From Rhabditoides inermis (Eukaryota > Nematoda > Chromadorea > Rhabditida > Rhabditidae), in NCBI GenBank assembly GCA_963966185.1, contig CAWZYM010000141.1, positions 248,001-312,000 of the forward strand: a stretch of 64,000 bases of DNA, in the 5' to 3' direction. The notes below the pieces were generated by a model that was given only the letters and a program-made list of their open reading frames with translations, was not told where the DNA came from and made no database searches. Positions 12,349 through 22,800 of the stretch are shown in pieces. A program made the translations under genes and the position numbers. Each line of letters begins with the position of its first letter. Position 1 is the first letter of the stretch.

Positions 12349-13065
12349 CTACAGAGAGAGACGTCAATCGATCAATCAATATTCAGTACATCGATGTGAC
12401 AATTGGTAGATGATCGATAACAATTATGGTAGTGTAGCACATAAGCGTCTACGTGACGCAGATCAATTGATAATCGATCAGGTACACACTAGATAAACAC
12501 CAAGATCGATAGCAGCGCGCGTACAATACAATACAGGTGCGCAGAGCGATCATAATCAGAACGAGCCGAGACACGTGTTGCATATTGGAAAGGAACGAGA
12601 GTATTACCGAGATGATAATGCAACTGCGAATAGAAAGTGCTGAGAGGATGAATTTGTACATGAATCAACTCAATAACAAAATAGCATTACTTTTGCCATA
12701 GACGAGTGTATATAACATCAAAAAGAAACGTAGAAACGAAACAGAGAATATATTAGGAGAGCGAGGTGAGGCGAAAAGCAAAGCAACGAAGGAAACCGCT
12801 ACAACGTATAGATATATCCAGGGAGCGAGCAACCCTTGAGGTGAGGCGAACGACACACTTCTCGATGTTAAAAATTTTTTTTATTACTTTCAAAATGCGA
12901 AAGTTGACAGTGTTTTATGAACCCGTGTCTGGGACAGCGGAAGATCGAGGGTAGATCAGTAGATAAGGGTAGATCAAGTGAGAACGTTAGCTAGCGAATA
13001 TAAACCATAGAGATCCAAAAGTCAGCATATCCAAATATCCTAAAGAATGTACAAATGTGGATGAA
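12349..13065. other. Intergenic, ERGIC3 promoter side
   Basis: AT-rich sequence upstream of the ERGIC3 start and downstream of the stop of the next minus-strand gene. No exon is apparent on either strand. The ERGIC3 promoter should lie here; no motif stands out. Confidence 0.4.
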
Positions 13066-14211
13066 TTAGGCAGAGTCAGCGCGAGCAAGCTTTTCGGCAT
13101 TTTCTGCTTCCCTGAAAAGAATCTCTCTCCTTCTCTCTCTTTCTCATCAAACGACAAATTGTTGCAAAATATATCAGAATAAACAAAAAAATCACAAATA
13201 GTAAAAAAAAAACAAAGTTCGTATTTCGCACCTCTTTCTCTGCTCCTCCTCCTCCTCCTCCTTCTCCTCGAGGGCGCGCCGTTTGTGGACGATGGAGCGG
13301 TAGATGAAGTCGGCGTCGGAGATCTCGCGGATGTGGCACACTGGAAGGAAGGAAGACATTCTCGACACGTTTGTCACTATACGTTTTCCCTCTTTATGCT
13401 ATCTATGTGGTGGGGAGGGATGAATAGCCAAGATGTGGCAAATCGAAACAATGTAACAATTGAATCACTCACAAGGCCGTTCCTCTCCCTCCTCCCCGTT
13501 CCCCGCCGCTTCGTCCACCCAACGGAGACTGCTGCCGCGGCGGGATGAGGGTTTGGATACTGAAAAGTGTATCTCTCTCTCACCTCTCTCTCTCTCTTCC
13601 CCTCTTTCTCTCTATCGTTCTTTCTTCATGTTCTTTCTTTCCTACTCCTACCATTTATAGGACTCTTCTCGTCGCCAATCTCCGCCCATGACAAATTCTT
13701 CTCCTTGAGCTTTTTCTAAAAGTTATGAATTAAAACAACATGTGAATCAATTAATACCTGGATGGTGTTGAAGTAGGGCATTTGCAGGCGCAGTTCATTC
13801 TGCTCCTCCTGCGACATCGCTTCCCACGCCTGGGAATATCGCCTTATTGATTGATTTATCGATCGACTCACCGCATAATCATCATCCGAGTCATCGTCGT
13901 CGTCGTCGCTCTTTTTCTTCTTCTTCTTCTTTGCAGCAGTTTTCTTCTGTTTGGAGGCAGGGGGAGCGGGGACAGAGTCCGCCTCGTTGTTCACTGCCTT
14001 CTTGCGGCTCTTCTTCGGCGGAGGTGGTGCAACTGATAATTTACATATTACACAACGTCGTTTTCAACGTTTCAATGAGAAGAAACAATTCATAAAAGTT
14101 GAACTGACCGTTTTCGGTAGGCGTCGACGTTGTTGTGGGCTCGGCGTCGCCGTTTGTCGCTTCGCCGTCGTCGACGACCTTCGTATTCCGCAACCGCTTC
14201 TTTGGCGGCAT
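13066..14211 (-). CDS. Unrecognised Lys/Asp-rich, nuclear-looking protein
   Basis: Seven exons (14211-14109, 14032-13872, 13829-13758, 13715-13652, 13559-13473, 13340-13232, 13111-13066) join in frame to 213 residues. The N-terminal half is low complexity: basic blocks (PPKKRLRNTK, KKSRKKA, AAKKKKKKK) suitable as nuclear localisation signals, then an acidic SDDDDDDSDDDY run. A folded-looking part follows (AWEAMSQEEQNELRLQMPYF, KKLKEKNLSWAEIGDE). A short SSLRWVDEAAGN followed by PLCHIREISD resembles the docking stretch of some protein phosphatase 1 regulators, but this is a weak, motif-level likeness. The C-terminus is a charged coiled-coil-like segment (HKRRALEEKEEEEEEQRKRR). I do not recognise the family. 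It is divergent from the UVRAG-like gene with a 364-bp gap. Confidence 0.7.
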
Positions 14212-14575
14212 TGTCTGACACAAAACAAATAATTAAATAAACAGAATAAACAAATAAACAACGATAAAACATAAAACAGCTGTTCGTGGACACACCTCAA
14301 AAATGTGCACGCTCGTGCGATTGGTTTACTAAATGATGCACAATTGTGAAACAAACCTCACTTTCTCCGAATTTGTTTATTTTTTCAAAGTTGTTTACGT
14401 TACGTTTCGTGATGATACGTCTCATCACAATGAAATTTCGTTTCCGATGCTATACAGAACATTCAAGTGTACTTACTATGCACTTGTTGATATCACACTT
14501 TCCACCTTTTGCTCTTTGTTGTGGCATCTCATGTGAGTGTGAGGCGAGGTGACTGCTTCTTTGCAGCGCAGCCGT
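14212..14575. promoter_or_regulatory. Shared bidirectional promoter region
   Basis: The 364 bp between two divergent starts must hold both promoters. It contains an exact forkhead/DAF-16-type site TTGTTTAC at 14391-14398 and an inverted CCAAT (GATTGGTT near 14318). The bidirectional role is inferred from geometry. Confidence 0.5.
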
Positions 14576-15476
14576 ATGTCGTCTGAGACGGCGTCGCTGC
14601 TCCGACCGGGCGGTGGCGGCGGCAAGAACAATAACCACAGGTAGCCTTACTTTATGACGTCAGGTAAACAACATTAACATGCAAGACTGACAATCACGAG
14701 TGAGTGTTGTTTACTTGTGACGTCATCTGTAAACAACCCATTCCAGTTTCTCGCAACTCGACCTGAACGAAGACGAGGATCAACCGCTCATCTCACTAGC
14801 CACCTCCACCAGCAGACTCAACATCAAAGGTGGGTTGACAAAACCTGTGTAAACAAGTAAACAACCTTGTTCTCTGTTTGTTTATCTGTGTATTCTCAGG
14901 TATGTCGTCCACCTTGTCCTCCTCGTCGTCGCACCGCTCTCTGGAGGGTATGAACGGCGCGGGCAGCCCGCCCCTCGCTAGACAGGGAGTGCCCGCTTGC
15001 TCGCATGCTGCATGGAACAAGTGGGTGGTGGCGATTAGAGATTGACAGAGACTCAATATTGATATTCCTTCTTCACCCTGGGTGAAATGGATATAGTAAA
15101 ACGTATTGGTCTTTAGTTACAACAAATCTTCTTATACTTGAACTTGTTTGTTGTGAAGTTGGCTTTCAAGCACGATTGACGTTGGCATTAATGCACTATA
15201 AGTATTCAGTCTGTGATGGTCGATTCAATGTAGCGAATCGCAGATATATGCTGACCGTATTTTGATTTTTTCAGGATTCAATCACTGTGCCGCGCGATTC
15301 GTTCCATGGAGACCAAGGTAAGTTGCATATTGTTGTTTATTTGTTTGTTCACTTGTTTACATGTTTATTATTGTTTGTTGCATGTTGCATGTACACTTTT
15401 CCAGGTAGTGGAACAGCGTCGTCTGCTCGACGGCGATCTATTGGGGGCGATCGACAACAGAGAACTCGTGAGTTCA

Positions 15477-15524
<48 letters not shown>

Positions 15525-17274
15525 CCTCTCCCTCCCTCTCTCTCTCTCCCTCTCTCCCTCTCTCTGTTTCTTTCAAAATCATGTTTCCCATGTTTTGCTG
15601 TGTTGTTCACTGCGTCTGTGACTGATATGCGAATTTTGCGTGAGTAGGCGTTATCTGTAAAATTTTTCTGGACACAACATGCAGTGGAATGGACGGCAGT
15701 AGAGCTATTTTATAATTTATCGCAATCACATAGTAGCGTATGACAATCCTTGTAAGGCTAAGCGCATCATTCGTGAAATTGAACAAATAAGATGCGTAAG
15801 TTTATCTAGGACCTGCTGAAAGATACAATTCTCGGAGTTATATCAAACTAGGAATCACATTTATACTATTATCGTTTTCTTTGCCGGAATCCTGACTCTG
15901 AGTTCTGTATTCTGTGTTTCTAGGCGTCTCAGATCGAGTCAAAGGAGGTGCGCAATGAGCTGCGCCGACAACAGGTGGGTACTGTATTCCCTATTCCTAC
16001 AGTATACTGTACACCATACTGTATACCCTTATTTTTCGATCGTTGGTACCGTGCCGAGTACCAGACCCATGTGATGTGTACTACCGTAACCGTGGTACCG
16101 TACTGGTTGCAGGTGATCCAGCTGCGTCAGATGGTGTCTCGGAAGCGGGAGAGGAGTGCGGCGATGGATGAGAGGGAGAAGGAAAGGGTGCGTGCAGGAT
16201 TTATATAATATTCACGAGTATATCGTAATCGTCATCAGTATATCGTATAGTCGCATCAGTATATCGTATAGTCGCATCAGTAAATCAGTATATCGTCACG
16301 AGTATAGTATATCGAGTATTCGTCAGAGTATATATATACTGAAAGAATTTCAGACAGTAGCCCTTCTTGAACTGGGCGACGAGTGCGCGTTGATGGCTGG
16401 AGAAGCAGAGAGAAGGAAGGAGAAGATAGAGAGAGACAGGTGGGGAGAGAAAGAGAGAGAAGCAGAGAAAGAGAGAGTGAGAGAGAGATGTAGAGAGAAG
16501 AGAGAGAGAGATCTGCTCTCCAGAAAACGTCTCGACCTCTTCCGCCGTCTTCTAGTCAAGAGAGGGAGAATGATTATGTGCGACTTTCGAGAAGTGAGGA
16601 TTTTCGTTTGATTTTGTTTTTTTTCAAAATTATCGATTGTATGTTTCAAGTGAGCTATTTGTTGTGGGGTGCTTTTCTCGCAATGATAATGCCTTATTCT
16701 TGTATCTTTCCAGTGATTACAATCTAGAACCACTATAAGTTTTTAAAGTAAGTTTGACATGTATTCCCGAAGGTTGGGTTTGTAGCAATAATCGAGACGT
16801 TACTCGTGATGTTAATCATACATCACAGCTGATCCGGGAAATTGCTTTGCATACAGCTGAGAATCGGTAAATGTTACGAGTAAATGTAGTCAAATCAATA
16901 ACCAATCAATATCTCGTCACCGTCAGGTGTTCCGGATAGAGCTGGATGCGGGCCACGACTTCTCACAAGACGCACGAGTCAGGACCAGCTGCCAGTGCAT
17001 ACGCAAGGGTGGGTGGTGTGTTTATTCACTTGTTTACCTATTTGTTTACTTCTTCATCTACATGTTTTTTTACAGACATGCTTCTCGGCATTCACATCCC
17101 TCCCACGACACAGCTGGCAGGTGGCTTAGATATACTTTTGATTTGTTCCAGTGATACTAGGTAGCATGTGTCGAGGGAAGCGGATGTGGTGAATCAGTGT
17201 TCAATATGTCCGCTGTACGATAATCTAGTCAAAATGGATCCCATTCAGTAGTGTCGTGAGATATCGTGAATGAG

Positions 17275-17353
<79 letters not shown>

Positions 17354-19478
17354 TATTCTTTCAATATCTATAAATCATCATAATCAATCAATACCCCGCC
17401 CCGTATCGGCAGGCCACTCGGACGCGGAGGTGGCTGCCGGCGTGTCTGCCATCCTCCGAGCCTGCACTGTCATCAGCACACTATGGGCCGTGCCGCTGAG
17501 GTGAGTGAGAGGATTGATTGAACGGTTTATCGATTTGATTTGATTGATTGATTCGTTTCCAGATTCGACCCGGACGAGACGGCTCGCCTGCTCCTGCCCA
17601 AGGGCGACGCCAAGAGGTGTGTGAGAGCTGAGAGTTTTTGTTTTTCATAACGTTTAGGCGTTTTGGGTATTGGTTTTTGTGTGAAATGTGGGACAAAGCT
17701 GCCATTGTTACGTGTCCATCTGTATTCTGTTATCGGGAACGTTATGCTACGAAGGCTGTGTATTGGGAACGTCGTTTTACGATGGCTCATGGCGATATTG
17801 AGATTACTGTGCACTGTGCACTACACTTGAAGCTTTACTCTTTTCAATGAAACGTATTTGTGGTGTTGTAATGGAGGTATAGAAATGTATATTGAACTGT
17901 GGGTCAAATATCCAGAAGTATGAACTCTTTTTTTTCAGCTGGGGCATCTTCTCTGGCCGTCCCCGCCTGGACAGGGAGAAGCTCGAGAGAGCCGCCACAC
18001 AGACGAGCTGGATGGTCGCACAGCTCAGGTAGGGGGGGGGGAGGCGTCTAGACGTACTAGCAATACATTGTTTGGTAAGAATCGTATGCGCAGCTATTGG
18101 GTCGGTGAAACGTGTTTCTAGTGGTAGTTGATGCAGGTCTGACTGTGGCTGCAAGACGCCCCGGATGGAGCGCACTGTGGCGGCCCTCGATGAGCTGGTC
18201 AAGTGGATGGCCGGCAGGGGCGAGAGGTGGGTGCCGAGTGAGGGGTGCAAGTTGTTTCTGTTGTTATCGTTGTGTCAAAGAATTTTGATATCGATGTGGA
18301 GTAGGTTGCTGGTCGCGTCGTGTTTGGCGTGTTTGTTGTTATTTTTTGTGTTGTGGTTGATATTGATGTGCATTGAGTAATTGAGTTGGACAACGCTAGT
18401 TTTTGTCGAACAAATGGATGTGGTTAAAATGTGCTGATGAGTGATAAGTGATGAGCTGGCTGGTGATTTGTGATTGCAAGTTGTATGAAGGAATGATGAG
18501 ATTCTATGAATTTGAAAGCAAATGTTAAAATGCGTAATTTGCAAGATGATATTGGTAAAATCGCTAGTACAGGTTGTACAGGGGTATGATGGCGCGCTGA
18601 TGTGTATTTTGTGTGGAACGATGATGGAATGAGACAGGGATAGATTGAATTGGGTTTAAAAAAGATTCCAATTCTATTGTCAATCCATTGCAGCGACCCT
18701 ATCCGCGTGTACACCCGCCCGTTTCTGTCGGTCCAATCGCCCGCCTTCCTGCTGGGGGAGGAGGAGGAGAGGAGCAGCGAGGAGCAGAGGAAGGCGGCCA
18801 GCGACATGGAGGGGGTGCTGGGTGGAGCGGCAGCCAGCAGGTGAGCAATACTCCTCGGTGTACAGCACATTGATCGCAATCGAATTGGCTTCATTAATTT
18901 ATTGCTCGAAACGAATCATTTGAGAATTTGTTTAGTTCGTGAAACGTATTGTGTTTATGTAGATGAAGAGTTGGGATGTGTAGATATATCGTGCATGTGA
19001 AAAGAGAGGGAAAGAGAGAGGGGAGACAATGGGAGAGAGAAGAGAGAGAGAGAGTCCCCCCTTGCAGACCCTGCACCTCCTCCTCCTCGTCCTCGTCCCG
19101 CCCCCTCTCCCGGGAGTCGAAGGAATCCGTCCAGATGGGGGTAGGGATCAGACTCATTTTGTATTTGGAAGTCGTCCGAAATCCTGTTCCAATAATATTG
19201 ATCCGGTATCACGTAATGCGATACCGCATAAATGCTGAAAGGAATTGATTTGATCATGTTCCATGAGTGTCTTGCACGTCTACCTTCAAGAGTGTAACTG
19301 GACGAGTTTTGTGTGTTTTAGTTCAAGATCCACCAACCTCTGTTCCCCTGTGCCCTTGCAGGTGGCCGTTCAGGAACTGGACGAGTCGGTCGTGTCCGCG
19401 CTGCACGCGTTCGCCCCTCCACAGACTGTCGGCGGCGGACACGCATTCGATCCCAATGCGATCGCCAAGCAGTTCTAG
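14576..19478 (+). CDS. UVRAG/ATG14-family subunit of the Beclin-Vps34 complex
   Basis: Seventeen exons read in phase from ATG 14576 to TAG 19476-19478, roughly 480 residues. After a Ser/Asn-rich N-terminus comes a long charged coiled coil (from IQSLCRAIRSMETK through REAEKERVRERCREKRERD). It ends in RKRLDLFRRLL and VFRIELDAG, matching the RR..L..IFPIE step of the Atg14/Vps38 family. Next are LLGIHIPPTTQL, an amphipathic stretch ending WAVPLRFDPDETA, LLLPKGDAK, and VAQLRSDCGCKTP, which parallel UVRAG (G-[VI]-K-[LI]-P, QVPLRY, YPKGG, IAQLRYQHGLGTP) in the same order. There is no N-terminal C2 domain as in vertebrate UVRAG and no zinc-binding N-terminus as in ATG14, so the subfamily is uncertain, with UVRAG favoured. 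These subunits direct PI3-kinase complexes I/II in autophagosome and endosome maturation. Head-to-tail neighbour of VPS41. Confidence 0.65.
14655..14736. promoter_or_regulatory. CRE/forkhead site cluster in intron 1
   Basis: Within 82 bp of UVRAG-like intron 1 lie TGACGTCA (14655-14662), GTAAACAA (14664-14671), TTGTTTAC (14707-14714), TGACGTCA (14718-14725) and GTAAACAA (14729-14736). The perfect CRE palindromes each sit 1-3 bp from a DAF-16/FOXO-type core. Two more GTAAACAA lie in tandem in intron 2 (14849-14864). Confidence 0.6.
15477..15572. repeat. (CT)n microsatellite in UVRAG-like intron 5
   Basis: Pyrimidine run TCTCTC decaying into CCCTCTCC, directly downstream of an exon donor (GAACTC then GTGAGT). 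Confidence 0.95.
17278..17351. repeat. (AT)n microsatellite in UVRAG-like intron 10
   Basis: About 37 uninterrupted AT dinucleotides between the exons ending CAGCTGGCAG and starting GCCACTCGGA. Confidence 0.97.
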
Positions 19479-19893
19479 ACGGGGTACGTCTTGTCTTCTT
19501 CCATTGGTACTCCTCTTCCCGCCCATTCATTGATCCTCTTCACGTTTCTTGTAATTCCAGAAACGTCGCCTGCTCTTCTCCATTCAGTTATTGTGATTCA
19601 CCCACACACTCACATATTGTTTGTTCCATTCGTGCCGATTCACTTGTAACTTTATTGTCCCCCTTTGTCCTGGTGCTTTTCGAATTTGACATTGAGAGAT
19701 CCGATTGTTCTATGTGTAAAGTTTTGTAAATACGGTCTCCCACCTGCCATCTGTGATATCTGATAGAGCGTATTGAATAAATTATTGACTATCAAATGAT
19801 GTTTTTGTTTTTGAATGTAGTGGAGTGGTTTGTGTCCACGAGAATGTACTTGGAGGAAAAGGAGAAGGGACGTGGGAGCAGTAGCTATGGCAG
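19479..19893 (+). promoter_or_regulatory. UVRAG-like / VPS41 intercistronic region
   Basis: Holds the UVRAG-like 3' UTR with AATAAA at 19776-19781, then a T-rich tract ending TTTTTGAATGTAG at 19820, a good trans-splice acceptor 39 bp beyond the signal and 73 bp before the VPS41 ATG. This is the layout of a nematode operon junction; there is little room for an independent VPS41 promoter. Operon status is inferred. Confidence 0.5.
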
Positions 19894-22800
19894 ATGAGCC
19901 ATCGCTTCGACCCCGAAGCGACTCCCACACCCGAGGAGTCAGCAGGGGGAGACAAAGTAGTACAGGGTGAGGCTTTTTTCGTTATTACTTTATTTTTTGT
20001 TATTTGTACCAGTGCTGACGGGGATGTACCATACCAATGTTAAGGATATGAAGAGACAGCGTGAGTGTGTGGCGAGGAAATACTACACCTGACAAAAGAA
20101 TCGTTGTGATGCGCCTATTCTAGGCACGGAGGAGGAAGCGGCTTCTGTAAGTGGGGCATCGGACGAGGAGGAGGAGGAGGACAGGCTCATGGAACCGCGA
20201 TACAACTACCACGCCGTAGATGAACACGATGTCAAACAGGTGGGATGGGGTCGCGTGCATCGAGAAATGGTCAAACAGTACGTTTATATGCGTATATGAT
20301 GTGAAAGATGTCAGTGGTTCGCTTCCTCCACAGACACTACCACCGCTCATCGGATTCACAGACGACGAAATGAGGAGATTATTAGCCTGTATGCTAATTT
20401 TGGCAGATCATTCTGTCTGAACGGGCCGTTCATAAGACGGGCGCCACGCGTGGGCGTCAGTCGGTATCCCCCCCGCGCAGGACATGGTCCCCTCCCCCCT
20501 CCCCTACCGCGTCCAGCGATGGAGGTGTATTGGCACCGCGCAGGACATGGTCCCCTCCCCCCTCCCCTACCGCGTCCAGCGATGGAGCTGTATTGGCACC
20601 GCGCAGGACATGGTCCCCTCCCCCCTCCCCCTCCCCTACCGCGTCCAGCGATGGAGCTGTATTGGCACCGCGCAGGACATGGTCCCCTCCCCCCTCCCCT
20701 ACCGCGTCCAGCGATGGAGCTGTATTGGCACCGCGCAGGACATGGTCCCCTCCCCCCTCCCCTACCGCGTCCAGCGATGGAGCTGTATTGGCACCGCGCA
20801 GGACATGGTCCCCTCCCCCCTCCCCTACCGCGTCCAGCGATGGAGCTGTATTGGCACCGCGCAGGACATGGTCCCCTCCCCCCTCCCCTACCGCGTCCAG
20901 CGATGGAGCTGTATTGGCACCGCGCAGGACATGGTCCCCTCCCCCCTCCCCTACCGCGTCCAGCGATGGAGCTGTATTGGCACCGCGCAGGACATGGTCC
21001 CCTCCCCCCTCCCCTACCGCGTCCAGCGATGGAGCTGTATTGGCACCGCGCAGGACATGGTCCCCTCCCCCCTCCCCTACCGCGTCCAGCGATGGAGCTG
21101 TATTGGCACCGCGCAGGACATGGTCCCCTCCCCCCTCCCCTACCGCGTCCAGCGATGGAGCTGTATTGGCACCGCGCAGGACATGGTCCCCTCCCCCCTC
21201 CCCTACCGCGTCCAGCGATGGAGCTGTATTGGCACCGCGCAGGACATGGTCCCCTCCCCCCTCCCCTACCGCGTCCAGCGATGGAGCTGTATTGGCACCG
21301 CGCAGGACATGGTCCCCTCCCCCCTCCCCTACCGCGTCCAGCGATGGAGGTGTATTGGCACCGCGCAGGACATGGTCCCCTCCCCCCTCCCCTACCGCGT
21401 CCAGCGATGGAGCTGTATTGGCACCGCGCAGGACATGGTCCCCTCCCCCCTCCCCTACCGCGTCCAGCGATGGAGCTGTATTGGCACCGCGCAGGACATG
21501 GTCCCCTCCCCCCTCCCCCACCGCGTCCAGCGATGGAGCTGTATTGGCACCGCGCAGGACATGGTCCCCTCCCCCCTCCCCTACCGCGTCCAGCGATGGA
21601 GCTGTATTGGCACCGCGCAGGACATGGTCCCCTCCCCCCTCCCCTACCGCGTCCAGCGATGGAGGTGTATTGGCACCGCGCAGGACATGGTCCCCTCCCC
21701 CCTCCCCTACCGCGTCCAGCGATGGAGCTGTATTGGCACCGCGCAGGACATGGTCCCCTCCCCCCTCCCCTACCGCGTCCAGCGATGGAGCTGTATTGGC
21801 ACCGCGCAGGACATGGTCCCCTCCCCCCTCCCCTACCGCGTCCAGCGATGGAGGTGTATTGGCACCGCGCAGGACATGGTCCCCTCCCCCCTCCCCTACC
21901 GCGTCCAGCGATGGAGCTGTATTGGCACCGCGCAGGACATGGTCCCCTCCCCCCTCCCCTACCGCGTCCAGCGATGGAGCTGTATTGGCACCGCGCAGGA
22001 CATGGTCCCCTCCCCCCTCCCCTACCGCGTCCAGCGATGGAGCTGTATTGGCACCGCGCAGGACATGGTCCCCTCCCCCCTCCCCTACCGCGTCCAGCGA
22101 TGGAGCTGTATTGGCACCGCGCAGGACATGGTCCCCTCCCCCCTCCCCTACCGCGTCCAGCGATGGAGGTGTATTGGCACCGCGCAGGACATGGTCCCCT
22201 CCCCCCTCCCCCTCCCCTACCGCGTCCAGCGATGGAGGTGTATTGGCACCGCGCAGGACATGGTCCCCTCCCCCCTCCCCTACCGCGTCCAGCGATGGAG
22301 CTGTATTGGCACCGCGCAGGACATGGTCCCCTCCCCCCTCCCCTACCGCGTCCAGCGATGGAGGTGTATTGGCACCGCGCAGGACATGGTCCCCTCCCCC
22401 CTCCCCCTCCCCTACCGCGTCCAGCGATGGAGGTGTATTGGCACCGCGCAGGACATGGTCCCCTCCCCCCTCCCCTACCGCGTCCAGCGATGGAGCTGTA
22501 TTGGCACCGCGCAGGACATGGTCCCCTCCCCCTCCCCTACCGCGTCCAGCGATGGAGCTGTATTGGCACCGCGCAGGACATGGTCCCCTCCCCCCTCCCC
22601 CTCACCTACCGCGTCCAGCGATGGAGCTGTATTGGCACCGCGCAGGACATGGTCCCCTCCCCCCTCCCCCTCCCCTACCGCGTCCAGCGATGGAGCTGTA
22701 TTGGCACCGCGCAGGACATGGTCCCCTCCCCCCTCCCCTACCGCGTCCAGCGATGGAGCTGTATTGGCACCGCGCAGGACATGGTCCCCTCCCCCCTCCC

